Source: CBDDBH01 sp965225625
GTDB lineage: Bacteria; Pseudomonadota; Gammaproteobacteria; JADZEE01
Assembly (NCBI GenBank): GCA_965225625.1
Contig: CBDDBH010000031.1
Span: forward strand, 248,001 to 312,000
Reading direction: 5' to 3'
DNA: 64,000 nt
Positions 42,483-50,692 of the stretch are shown piece after piece (position 1 is the first letter of the stretch; each line of letters begins with the position of its first letter). The notes below the pieces were generated by a model. That model was not told where the DNA came from. It searched no databases and saw only the letters and a list, made by a program, of their open reading frames with translations. The position numbers were made by a program, and so were the translations under genes.

Positions 42483-43406
42483 ATGGTGAAGGTAAAAGAC
42501 ATTATCTATGTTCGGCGGCGGGCACCGGATCTAGACCTTATGGAAACCTTTCTGAGTGATTTTGGCCTGGACACGACGACCCGCACAGACGCGGCCCTGT
42601 ATATGCGCGGCACTGGCCCCAATCATCACATTTATATTACCGAACTGGGCGAAGCGCCGGGATTGATAGGCTTCGGCTTCGAGGTGGGCGACGAGACAGC
42701 TTTAGCGCAAGCCGCAGCCATCGAAGGCGCATCGGCAATCGAAGAAAGCGACGAGCCCGGCGGCGGCAAACGGGTACGCCTGACCGATCCGAACGGCTTA
42801 CGGATCGATATCGTCTATGGGATGCAACAATTGGATCCATTGCCGGTCAAGCAGCTGGAAATTAACCGAGGTACGGAAAAAACCCGACACGGTGAGCTGG
42901 TGCGGCTGCAAGCAGGTCCCGCCAGAGTGAAGCGACTCGGGCACGCTGTTTTCGTTACTCCCGACTTTGCGACGACCGAGGCATGGTACGCCAACACACT
43001 CGGACTGTTACGCTCTGACGCGGGCTACGCTGACAACCCCGATGAAATCGTCGTCGCTTTTTTACGCTGCGATCAGGGTCAAGAATATGTCGATCACCAC
43101 ACCTTGCTGCCCATTGCCGGTCCCGAATTAGCATTACACCACGCGGCATTTGAAGTTGAAGACGTCAACGCCGTCATGCTTGGGCATGAACATATGCGCA
43201 ATAAAGGATACGACCACGCCTGGGGCATCGGCCGGCATATCCTCGGCAGCCAGATTTTCGATTACTGGAATGATCCCTACGGCGCGCAAGTGGAGCACTG
43301 GACGGATGGTGATTTGCTCAACGCAGACTACCAGCACACAGTGTGCGATATGTCGGTAGTGCTAGGCTCGCAATGGGGACCGCCCGCACCACCACGACCG
43401 GAATAA
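42483..43406 (+). CDS. Extradiol ring-cleavage dioxygenase-like (two VOC domains)
   Basis: A 307-aa protein with two VOC modules, the layout of type I extradiol dioxygenases such as BphC. The C-terminal module keeps the iron triad: His in RLGHAVFVTPDF, His in LHHAAFEVEDV and Glu in YGAQVEHWTDGD; the N-terminal module has lost its ligands, as usual. The active-site-like HAWGIGRHILGSQIFDYW stretch is also typical. It would cleave a catechol-type ring next to the hydroxyls with O2. It starts four bases after gcdA and must be co-transcribed with it. Which ring it opens is unknown; its linkage to a glutaconyl-CoA pump is unusual. Confidence 0.87.
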   Translation: MVKVKDIIYVRRRAPDLDLMETFLSDFGLDTTTRTDAALYMRGTGPNHHIYITELGEAPGLIGFGFEVGDETALAQAAAIEGASAIEESDEPGGGKRVRLTDPNGLRIDIVYGMQQLDPLPVKQLEINRGTEKTRHGELVRLQAGPARVKRLGHAVFVTPDFATTEAWYANTLGLLRSDAGYADNPDEIVVAFLRCDQGQEYVDHHTLLPIAGPELALHHAAFEVEDVNAVMLGHEHMRNKGYDHAWGIGRHILGSQIFDYWNDPYGAQVEHWTDGDLLNADYQHTVCDMSVVLGSQWGPPAPPRPE

Positions 43407-43466
43407 ACCATTGCCGGCGCGATGATGGAGTTACACGAACCCGTTAACTTCAACATTTTGCCTGAT

Positions 43467-44402
43467 CTATAGCTCCGAATACGCGTTCTCTAGTGCGTTC
43501 TTGATCCATTCCGGATTATCCCAGTGTTTATATTTCTTCTGGAACTCCGGTACCAGCCGGGCTGTCGTTTCTTCGAGCGATTTGCCTTTGGCTTTCAGTT
43601 TGCCGACGCGGGATTGAACGGCGCGCAGATATTTGAGTAGTTCATCGATAAGTTTAGCGTCACCTACGGCACCGTGGCCCGGCACAATCTTAGCCGGCTT
43701 CAACTTGGCGATCTGCTCGAGCTGGTTGACCCAACCGGCAACGCTTGAGTCACCGTCGGGAAAAATCGGAAAAAATCGATTCAGCACGCTGTCGCCGCCG
43801 AACAATATCCGTTCCTTCGGTAGATAAACGACCATGTCTCCGCGGGTGTGCCCGGGGCCGTGATAAAACAACTGCACTGTGGTGCCGCCGAGATCGATTT
43901 CCATTGTTTTCTCGAACGTGACGTCGGCCGTCACGAAGCGAATGTCTTTGAGCAGCTCCGCAATCTCGGGGCTGAAATTACTGAACATTTCGATGTAGGC
44001 GCTGCCTTTGTCCGCGAGTTCCTGTTTTTGCGCCGCAGGCACGATTACCCGAGTGGATGCGGGAAATGACTGCGCACCCATGCCGTGCTCGGGGTGAAAG
44101 TGGGTAATCGCGAGGTAACGGATCGGCTTGTCGCTTAGCTTGCGCACTTCGTTCAATACGATCTCGGCATTGCGTGGCCCCATGCCGGTATCAACCACCA
44201 GAATGCCGTTATCACCGATGATGATGCCAATATTTGGAACGAGATTTACCCGCTTGTCTGGTATGACATAGACATTAGCAGTCAACTGCTGTGTTTCCCC
44301 CGCAGGCAACATGGGTGCCTGAGCTTGGACAGCGGAAAACCAGGTCAGCGTCAACGCGGCCAGGGTCGCGGCAAAGATCGGGCTGCGGAACAAGATGCGC
44401 AT
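43467..44402 (-). CDS. Secreted MBL-fold metallo-hydrolase
   Basis: A 311-aa metallo-beta-lactamase-fold protein with GGAGG before the ATG and a signal peptide (AATLAALTLTWFSAVQAQA). The metal motif is THFHPEHGMGA, with Glu in place of the usual Asp of HxHxDH, followed by HGPGHTRGDMVVYL, LFGGDSVLN and VPGHGAVGD. Such periplasmic MBL proteins are often encoded with quinoprotein dehydrogenase systems, but no such partner is here. A lactonase or thioesterase-like hydrolase is possible. It is convergent with the extradiol gene. Confidence 0.85.
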   Translation of the reverse strand: MRILFRSPIFAATLAALTLTWFSAVQAQAPMLPAGETQQLTANVYVIPDKRVNLVPNIGIIIGDNGILVVDTGMGPRNAEIVLNEVRKLSDKPIRYLAITHFHPEHGMGAQSFPASTRVIVPAAQKQELADKGSAYIEMFSNFSPEIAELLKDIRFVTADVTFEKTMEIDLGGTTVQLFYHGPGHTRGDMVVYLPKERILFGGDSVLNRFFPIFPDGDSSVAGWVNQLEQIAKLKPAKIVPGHGAVGDAKLIDELLKYLRAVQSRVGKLKAKGKSLEETTARLVPEFQKKYKHWDNPEWIKNALENAYSEL

Positions 44403-44573
44403 AACTCCTCCAGCTGAAACAAACTAATCTAAAGCACGATAGCGCGCCTGTGCGGATACGGCAATACAAGGAGGATCGCGCGACGCCTTTTTACAATTTG
44501 CAGCTTAATTTGCTTTTGTCGTCGTATCCGGTACTTTCCCCAAGCCGGCGCTTCACATGAAAGGGGACAGAAT

Positions 44574-45803
44574 ATGGGAACAGGTGAACAAGCAGCCGCG
44601 GGCGATTTAGGGCCCCTTCAGGCCGGGCGCGCCGGCCCACTGGCGCGCTTCACCGTGCTCGATTTGACGCGCGTGCGCGCCGGTCCCACTTGTGTTCGAC
44701 AATTTGGCGATTGGGGCGCCGATATCATCAAAATTGAAATGCCCGCCGATAGTGCCGGTGGCTCTGCGGACTTCGCATCACGCCACGACCCGGATTTTCA
44801 AAATCTGCACCGCAACAAACGCAGCGTCACACTCAATCTCAAGACAGAACAGGGACTGGACGTGCTCAAGCGCCTGCTGCTACGCGCCGACGTGCTAGTC
44901 GAAAATTATCGGCCCGACGTCAAGGCTCGATTGGGCCTGGACTACGCGTCCGTCAAAATGATAAACCCGAGTCTGGTTTATACAAGTATCTCCGGGTTCG
45001 GCCAGGACGGCCCATATCGCGAGCGACCAGGTGTGGATCAAATCGCCCAAGGCATGAGCGGATTCATGTCCATTACCGGAGAACCGGGTCGCGGCCCCAT
45101 GCGCGCCGGCAGCGCAATCGCTGATCTTTCGGCAGGGCTTTTTGCCGCGCTGGGAACTCTGACCGCGCTGCTGGAGCGGGAAACTTCAGGCGAGGGACAA
45201 TGGGTCCAGACATCATTGCTTGAAGCCCAGATCTTCATGCTCGATTTCCAGGCAGTGCGCTGGCTCATCGACAAGGAGGTACCGCAGCAAGTCGGGAATA
45301 ATCATCCAACGGGCGCGCCTACCGGGCGTTTCAAAACTAAAGATGGTTATATCAATATTGCGCCGACCCCACCGATGTGGCCCCGGTTTTGTAAGGCGAT
45401 GGAACTCGCGGAATTTCAGGATCACGTTGACTTTGCAACACCACGCGCGCGCCGCGATAACCGCGCGCGTCTTAACGACATAATCGAAGCGCAAACCGTC
45501 AAACAAACTAGTGAAAAGTGGGTGACGCATTTGAACGACGCCGGGATACCGTGTGGACCGATCAACTCAATCGATCAGGCTTTCGCCGACCCGCAGGTGC
45601 AGCACCTCGGTATTGCACAAACAGTCGAGTCTCCCGCCCTCGGGCCGCTGAAGCTGGTCGGCCAACCGGTAAGTCTCAGCCGCACGCCCAGTCACCTGAG
45701 CAGCTCAGCGCCCGAGCTAGGCGTGCACACCGAACAGGTACTGGGTGAACTGGGTTATTCGTCTAGCGAGATCGCGGCACTGCATGCCGTGGGCGCAATC
45801 TGA
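44574..45803 (+). CDS. Family III CoA-transferase (CaiB/BaiF)
   Basis: A 409-aa family III CoA-transferase preceded by AAAGGGGACAG. After an about 20-residue extra N-terminus come VLDLTRVRAGPTCVRQFGDW, GADIIKIEMP, NKRSVTLNLKTEQGLDVLKR, LVENYRPDVKARLGLDY, and the catalytic Asp184 in RAGSAIADLSAGLFAALG. These enzymes move CoA between acids via a mixed anhydride. Members include succinyl-CoA:glutarate CoA-transferase; given the nearby glutaryl/glutaconyl-CoA genes I infer a dicarboxylate (glutarate) as acceptor, but other acids (for example aromatic ones) are equally allowed by sequence. Confidence 0.88.
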   Translation: MGTGEQAAAGDLGPLQAGRAGPLARFTVLDLTRVRAGPTCVRQFGDWGADIIKIEMPADSAGGSADFASRHDPDFQNLHRNKRSVTLNLKTEQGLDVLKRLLLRADVLVENYRPDVKARLGLDYASVKMINPSLVYTSISGFGQDGPYRERPGVDQIAQGMSGFMSITGEPGRGPMRAGSAIADLSAGLFAALGTLTALLERETSGEGQWVQTSLLEAQIFMLDFQAVRWLIDKEVPQQVGNNHPTGAPTGRFKTKDGYINIAPTPPMWPRFCKAMELAEFQDHVDFATPRARRDNRARLNDIIEAQTVKQTSEKWVTHLNDAGIPCGPINSIDQAFADPQVQHLGIAQTVESPALGPLKLVGQPVSLSRTPSHLSSSAPELGVHTEQVLGELGYSSSEIAALHAVGAI

Positions 45804-45867
45804 GCCGCGCGGACGCGCCATCCTATTCGAGCACCGTGTTTTCCGAATAGCGCAGTAGTTGCTAACA

Positions 45868-47169
45868 ATGCATTCGAAAACGATAGAACGGCTGTTTCAA
45901 CTCAAAGCGCACGGCACCTCGGTGCGAACCGAATTCTTCGCCGGGCTGACGACGTTCCTGACGATGGCGTACATCACTTTCGTCAATCCGAGCATCCTGG
46001 CACAAACCGGCATGGATTTCGATGCAGTGTTCGTCGCCACTTGCGTAGCAGCCGCGTTCGGTTCGCTGGTGATGGGCCTGTATGCCAACTATCCAATCGC
46101 ACTCGCGCCCGGCATGGGTTTAAACGCTTTCTTCACCTACAGCGTGGTGCTCGGCGACGGTCATGATTGGCGGGTCGCGCTGGGCGCCGTTTTCTTATCA
46201 GGGATCGCGTTTGTGACGTTAAGCGTTTTGCCGGTGCGCCAATGGCTTATCAACTCGATTCCGAAGACATTGAAACTCGCGATTAGCGCCGGCATCGGCT
46301 TGTTTCTGGGCATCATCGCACTCAAGAATGCAGGCATCGTCACGGCGCATCCGGTGACACTTGTGACCCTGGGCGATGTACGTGCGCCGGGCGCCATGCT
46401 GGCGTTATTCGGTTTTCTGCTGATCGCGGGACTGACGGATCGACGAGTACCCGGTGCCGTGCTGATTGGCATACTGGTCACGATGAGCGCGGGCATCGTT
46501 TTCGGTCTATCCGAGTTTCAGGGCTTCGTGTCGTTGCCGCCGGATCCGACACCTACGTTCCTGCAACTGGATATAGCAGGTGCCTTGAGGATCAGCATGC
46601 TGGCCGTCATTTTCACATTCCTGTTTACGGATCTGTTTGACACGGCCGGAACCCTGATTGGCGTCGCGCAGCAGGCCAATCTGCTCGACGAACGCGGAAG
46701 ACTTCCCCGCATTGAGCGCGCGCTACTCGCCGATTCAACGGCGACGCTTGCCGGCGCGGTGATGGGCACGTCCTCCACCACCAGTTACATCGAGAGCGCC
46801 GCAGGTACAAACGCAGGCGGACGCACGGGTCTGACTGCGGTCGTGGTGGCGCTGTTATTCCTAAGCTGTTTGTTTATCGCTCCGCTGGCCCGTTCCGTAC
46901 CCAGCTACGCCACGGCGCCGGCCTTGCTGTTCGTGGCATGTTTGATGACCCGTGGACTGGCCGCGATCGACTGGCAGAACGTCACCGAATATGCGCCTGC
47001 TGTGGTTACCGTCCTGGCGATGCCGCTGACCTATTCCATCGCCGATGGCATGGGACTGGGATTCATCAGCTACGCTGGGATTAAACTGTTGAGCGGGCGT
47101 TTCGGGGAATGTTCGCCTGCAGTTGTACTGATTGCCGTATTGTTTTTGCTGAACTTCGCTTTCTTGTAG
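45868..47169 (+). CDS. NCS2 family purine permease (AzgA-like)
   Basis: A 433-aa inner-membrane transporter with about 13 hydrophobic segments. The ATG at 45868 is chosen; a TTG nine bases earlier is possible. Hallmarks of the AzgA/AdeP/GhxP branch: RTEFFAGLTTFLTMAYI, APGMGLNAFFTYSVV, ISAGIGLFLGIIALKNAG, TDLFDTAGTLIGVAQQANL, GTSSTTSYIESAAGTNAGGR and a final long hydrophobic tail. It imports adenine or guanine/hypoxanthine with protons. It stands alone after the CoA-transferase gene and is convergent with the DUF3592 gene. Confidence 0.9.
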   Translation: MHSKTIERLFQLKAHGTSVRTEFFAGLTTFLTMAYITFVNPSILAQTGMDFDAVFVATCVAAAFGSLVMGLYANYPIALAPGMGLNAFFTYSVVLGDGHDWRVALGAVFLSGIAFVTLSVLPVRQWLINSIPKTLKLAISAGIGLFLGIIALKNAGIVTAHPVTLVTLGDVRAPGAMLALFGFLLIAGLTDRRVPGAVLIGILVTMSAGIVFGLSEFQGFVSLPPDPTPTFLQLDIAGALRISMLAVIFTFLFTDLFDTAGTLIGVAQQANLLDERGRLPRIERALLADSTATLAGAVMGTSSTTSYIESAAGTNAGGRTGLTAVVVALLFLSCLFIAPLARSVPSYATAPALLFVACLMTRGLAAIDWQNVTEYAPAVVTVLAMPLTYSIADGMGLGFISYAGIKLLSGRFGECSPAVVLIAVLFLLNFAFL

Positions 47170-47202
47170 CGAACAGAGACGTACTTTACGCTGAAGGTCG
47201 AT

Positions 47203-48015
47203 TTATTTTTCCGCTCGTTGGAAAACCCCTTTAAATGTACGTTCCTCGTCGGCGGGGGACGACAGCCATTTGATACCGCCAACGCCGTCCGACTCCAGCG
47301 TAATGATGCCGTTGCCTTTGCATGTCCCGTGTTCGTAATTTTCACGGTATCGGTAACGCTCTGCAACCACCGATTCAAAATGCAGCGCGGTGGCGCAGTT
47401 TAATACGTAATAGCGAACCCGACCGGATAGTTCGCCCACGCTATCGTTGTACAGCGTCAAGCTTGCGTTGTACGAACCGATACGCGGATCCTCGATGTAA
47501 CCATACCAGTGCCCAGCCAACGGGAAATCGGTGCTCACAATTTCCTCAGCCGCGGGCCTGGAATCCACGAATTCGACCGTTTGTTTAATGGCGATTGCGA
47601 GGATGCCTTGTGCCAGCACGATGACGAACAATCCAGCATACAGACCGGTTTTAGAACCCCAGTTGTTTTTGCGATCCTCAGGATCGTAAAACACCGTCAC
47701 TTCATCGCCTTCGTGTAATGCGCCTTCCGCGACCGCGGAAAACGTGCCGAAAAAATCGTCACGCGTATTGCCGTGAAATTTCCGACCATCGACCTGAAAG
47801 CGATACGAATAATGTGTTAGCCGCAGGATTTCCCAACCGAGATCATAGGAGCTCCACCGCTCGGTTGTCGTCGACACATTGGTGACGACGGCGGTTACCG
47901 CCTTATAGAAAATCGATTTGTAGTGGAGGCGAAGATTGATAATCCCCCACCACGAAACGGCGCCCCATCCGCACAAGCATGCGACGATGACGTAAAGTTC
48001 GGCGAAGGTACGCAT
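47203..48015 (-). CDS. DUF3592 domain membrane protein
   Basis: A 270-aa protein with an N-terminal membrane helix (VIVACLCGWGAVSWWGII), an extracytoplasmic beta domain of the DUF3592 type (YSYRFQVDGRKFHGN, GDEVTVFYDPEDRKNNWG), a second helix (GLYAGLFVIVLAQGILAIA) and an unusual C-terminal domain of about 110 residues rich in beta strands (GHWYGYIEDPRIGSYNASL). DUF3592 has no known function. The C-terminal domain is not part of the standard family as I know it. No operon partner is obvious; the MAPEG gene ends 35 bases before its start. Confidence 0.75.
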   Translation of the reverse strand: MRTFAELYVIVACLCGWGAVSWWGIINLRLHYKSIFYKAVTAVVTNVSTTTERWSSYDLGWEILRLTHYSYRFQVDGRKFHGNTRDDFFGTFSAVAEGALHEGDEVTVFYDPEDRKNNWGSKTGLYAGLFVIVLAQGILAIAIKQTVEFVDSRPAAEEIVSTDFPLAGHWYGYIEDPRIGSYNASLTLYNDSVGELSGRVRYYVLNCATALHFESVVAERYRYRENYEHGTCKGNGIITLESDGVGGIKWLSSPADEERTFKGVFQRAEK

Positions 48016-48050
48016 GCTGCCTCAACGCCGCATAAGCATACGCGTGGGAG

Positions 48051-48443
48051 CTAGAGAAACGCTTTTACAATACCCACCACAGCGACGAGCGCTAATATCG
48101 CCGTCGGCGCAACGGTCATTATCATTCCTTTGGTACGGGTTTCAGGCGCCGTCATATACGCCTCGGCGTAGACGTAGCGGCCGACGATCCAAACGGCTCC
48201 CACCAGCGCAGCCCACATATCACCGATGACCGCGGTTGCAAGCCATAACAGCGGCAGAAATAAAACGAGTTGTTCGATCGTGTTGGCATGAATTCGGAAT
48301 GCCTTTTCGAATTCAACGTTGCCGGTAGTGGCCGGCGCGTTGACGCTGTGTTTGCCGCGCATGGCACCGGCTTTGCCACTCAGAACGAAGGTGTAGACGA
48401 GTGCGATTATGGTGACGATTGCCGTGAATTTCATCTGTATCAT
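48051..48443 (-). CDS. MAPEG family membrane protein
   Basis: A 130-aa protein with four hydrophobic segments and the MAPEG core: EKAFRIHANTIEQLVLFLPL (the Arg..Asn..Glu motif that binds glutathione in eukaryotic members) and VGRYVYAEAYMTAPETRTKG. GGGAGGGAAG precedes the ATG. MAPEG proteins include membrane glutathione transferases and peroxidases; bacterial ones are mostly uncharacterised. It is divergent from the MaoC gene. Confidence 0.88.
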   Translation of the reverse strand: MIQMKFTAIVTIIALVYTFVLSGKAGAMRGKHSVNAPATTGNVEFEKAFRIHANTIEQLVLFLPLLWLATAVIGDMWAALVGAVWIVGRYVYAEAYMTAPETRTKGMIMTVAPTAILALVAVVGIVKAFL

Positions 48444-48512
48444 AGCGCTTCCCTCCCAATCGATGACTGCGCGTTTTATGATAAGTTATCGGCACGTGGA
48501 GCACGAGTACCT

Positions 48513-48962
48513 ATGAATGCAACGACGGTTTACTTTGACGATTTGGAAGTTGAGAGCAGCTACACCTTAGGACCCTACGAAGTCGACGCCACGGAACTGC
48601 TTGAATTCAACAAAAAATGGGATCGCTTGCCGATCCACCTGGACGAAGCAGCCGCACGGGCGCAGGGACACCGAGGCATAATTGGATCCGGGCAGTATAC
48701 GCTGTGCATCAAGCAGTATTTTGTTAATCAAACGCCGTGGGGCGAGGCCGTCATCGGTGCAATTGGTTTCGACGAACTGAGGTTCCGCAATCCGATCTAT
48801 GCGGGTGACCGCATTACCGCAACCATAACCTGCGTTGAAAAACGCGCGTCGCGCAGTAAACCCGATCGCGGTATCGTCAAGTTTGAAATGCTGCTGGCTA
48901 ATCAAGACGGCGATGCGGTGCTCACATTCACCGATATCGTAATGCTTGCGCGGCGGACATAG
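48513..48962 (+). CDS. MaoC family dehydratase
   Basis: A single hot-dog-fold domain of 149 aa, starting at the ATG at 48513 (the frame is open upstream but overlaps the MAPEG gene). HLDEAAARAQGHRGIIGSGQ carries the His of the hydratase motif in the MaoC (R)-specific enoyl-CoA hydratase family, and FRNPIYAGDRITATITCVEK is the usual second half. It would hydrate or dehydrate an acyl-CoA. Partner genes are not adjacent; a role in the local CoA-ester pathways is possible. Confidence 0.82.
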   Translation: MNATTVYFDDLEVESSYTLGPYEVDATELLEFNKKWDRLPIHLDEAAARAQGHRGIIGSGQYTLCIKQYFVNQTPWGEAVIGAIGFDELRFRNPIYAGDRITATITCVEKRASRSKPDRGIVKFEMLLANQDGDAVLTFTDIVMLARRT

Positions 48963-49016
48963 GGGCCGCGCCACGAAATCTGCACTTTTTTGCGATCGAG
49001 CTTTTCTAATTTATTA

Positions 49017-49056
49017 CCCCTCACCCGACCGCCATCCCTGGCGGTCGGGTGAGGGG
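49017..49056. terminator. 40-base perfect palindrome, copy 2, between convergent genes
   Basis: Perfect 18-base arms (CCCCTCACCCGACCGCCA and complement) around a TCCC loop. The right side is followed by TTATTTTT and the left is preceded by AATTTATTA, so it can end transcription in both directions for the convergent maoC and ridA genes. It is the reverse-oriented sister of the repeat at 13841-13880. Confidence 0.7.
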
Positions 49057-49072
49057 TTATTTTTACGCAGCC

Positions 49073-49489
49073 CTAATCAAACGCCGCAGTAATCTCGATC
49101 TCAATCAAACGATCCGGCTTCGTAAACTGCTGTACCAACAGCACGCCGCCATAAGACTGCTCGGCCAGTAAGCGTGGCGCGTGCTCGGCCATCCAGGCAT
49201 CTCGTGCTGTGTGGAATTCGCCTGCCAGATCGGGATCGGCGAGATACTGAACCATGCGCACGACATTTTCGAACGACGTGCCTGCCTCCTGCAAATATTG
49301 CCGGCCACGATCCAGCGCCAGCATTGTCTGCGCGGCGATACCCGCGACAGGCGTACCGGCGTCGTCAGTGCGGCCTTCCAGGCCTGACAGAAACACCAGG
49401 CCGGCCGCAACAGCCCCCTTGCCCCAGGGCATCGGTTGACCGCCGATTACCACCGGACCCAGCCCGCGCTTACCGGCACCATCACTCAT
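49073..49489 (-). CDS. RidA family protein
   Basis: A 138-aa member of the RidA/YjgF family, trimeric enzymes that hydrolyse reactive enamines/imines; many catabolic paralogues have other roles. Typical segments are GLVFLSGLEGRTDD, GIAAQTMLALDRGRQYLQEA, ENVVRMVQYLADPDLAGEFH and a final LIEIEITAAF. Its start overlaps the end of the Rieske oxygenase gene by eight bases, so it is made together with that enzyme and may act on its product. The Arg that binds substrate carboxylates in RidA proper is not clearly conserved. Confidence 0.85.
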   Translation of the reverse strand: MSDGAGKRGLGPVVIGGQPMPWGKGAVAAGLVFLSGLEGRTDDAGTPVAGIAAQTMLALDRGRQYLQEAGTSFENVVRMVQYLADPDLAGEFHTARDAWMAEHAPRLLAEQSYGGVLLVQQFTKPDRLIEIEITAAFD

Positions 49490-50627
49490 CGTTGACTCCC
49501 CCGTTCAAGCGCCCCGCCAGGTAGCGTGCGAAACCGAGTATCGGCTCTTCATGTTTGTGTAACCGGCCCTGCTCACCGTAACCGCTTTCGGCTCCACGCT
49601 GTACTGCTTCGACACGGGTTCGATCCTCTTCGTTCACCACTTTCACCATCTCTGGATAAGGAAAACTCGGATGCGCGGGCCCGTTAAGCGGCAGATTGAC
49701 CGGTCCTGCCACGCCGCATTCTATTTTTACTTGTCCCGTGCCCCCAGGTTGTAATGCGAGCCAGAACACCCAGTCCCAAGCAACCGAAAAGACATGCGTC
49801 GGGAATACGCCGCCAACGTACGCCATTCGGTAGTCCTGCGCTGTCAGATCCGGATTCTTTATTTCTATCGCGGGATCGAGCGGCGTCGTTTCCACGGATT
49901 CACTGATCCTCTGACGATAGAAGTGATACGCAGGCGTGCCGGGCAACAGGTCCACCAGATCATGTGGTCCGTATGGGTAGAGTGTTTCAGGGTGCACCAC
50001 CTGGATGTGATAAACCTCGAGAAAATTCTCTACCAGCACTTTCCAGTTGGTATCCCAGCGTTCGTGGGTGTGGCTGACCGTACGCATTTGCTCAATGTGG
50101 AAGTTGGCGAACAGCGCATCGAGGCCCTGCAGACGCGGCGCTAGAGGTTGCGCCTCGTCATCCAGATTCACGTAGATGAAGCCATTCCATATCTCCGTGC
50201 GCAGCTGCGGCAAGTGACAGGTGGTCATGTCGAAGACCGCGGGCATTCGCGGTGCAGTCACCAACTGGCCGGCCGTATCGTAGGTCCATCCATGGTACGG
50301 GCAACTAAAATAGTCAGTGTTGCCGGCTCCGGTGACCAGGATAGTCAGGCGATGTCTGCAGACGTTGGCCATCGCGGCCACGCCGCCGTCTTTACCACGC
50401 ACCACAATAATCGGTGTGGCGTCAATCTGGGTGGTGAAATAATCGCCCGTCTGTGGAATTTCGTCGCCACGGCCCACGCAGATCCATTCTTTGCGAAAGA
50501 TCTCCCGACTTTCCAGTGCAAGTAATTGGGTCGAGGTATAGGCTTCCGGCGGAAGCGATAACGCGTTCGCTGGATCTTGGCGTCCGATCCCCGCCAGTTT
50601 GTCTAATAAAGTTTGTGTATTCGACAT
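49482..50627 (-). CDS. Rieske ring-hydroxylating oxygenase alpha subunit
   Basis: A 381-aa Rieske non-haem iron oxygenase. The [2Fe-2S] ligands are Cys90 and His92 (NVCRHRLT) and Cys109 and His112 (SCPYHGWTY). The mononuclear iron site is in VENFLEVYHIQVVHPETL, with Asp in VFSVAWDWVFWLAL as the third ligand. These enzymes oxidise aromatic or amine substrates with O2. No reductase, ferredoxin or beta-subunit gene is in the window, so this is probably a single-chain (alpha3) type that borrows electrons. The RidA gene overlaps its end, which hints at an amine or imine intermediate. Confidence 0.9.
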   Translation of the reverse strand: MSNTQTLLDKLAGIGRQDPANALSLPPEAYTSTQLLALESREIFRKEWICVGRGDEIPQTGDYFTTQIDATPIIVVRGKDGGVAAMANVCRHRLTILVTGAGNTDYFSCPYHGWTYDTAGQLVTAPRMPAVFDMTTCHLPQLRTEIWNGFIYVNLDDEAQPLAPRLQGLDALFANFHIEQMRTVSHTHERWDTNWKVLVENFLEVYHIQVVHPETLYPYGPHDLVDLLPGTPAYHFYRQRISESVETTPLDPAIEIKNPDLTAQDYRMAYVGGVFPTHVFSVAWDWVFWLALQPGGTGQVKIECGVAGPVNLPLNGPAHPSFPYPEMVKVVNEEDRTRVEAVQRGAESGYGEQGRLHKHEEPILGFARYLAGRLNGGVNDE

Positions 50628-50692
50628 TGGTCTACGGATCTTTTCCGACCTCCTGAAAATGCGCTAATAATGCAGGCATGAAACCACGAACC

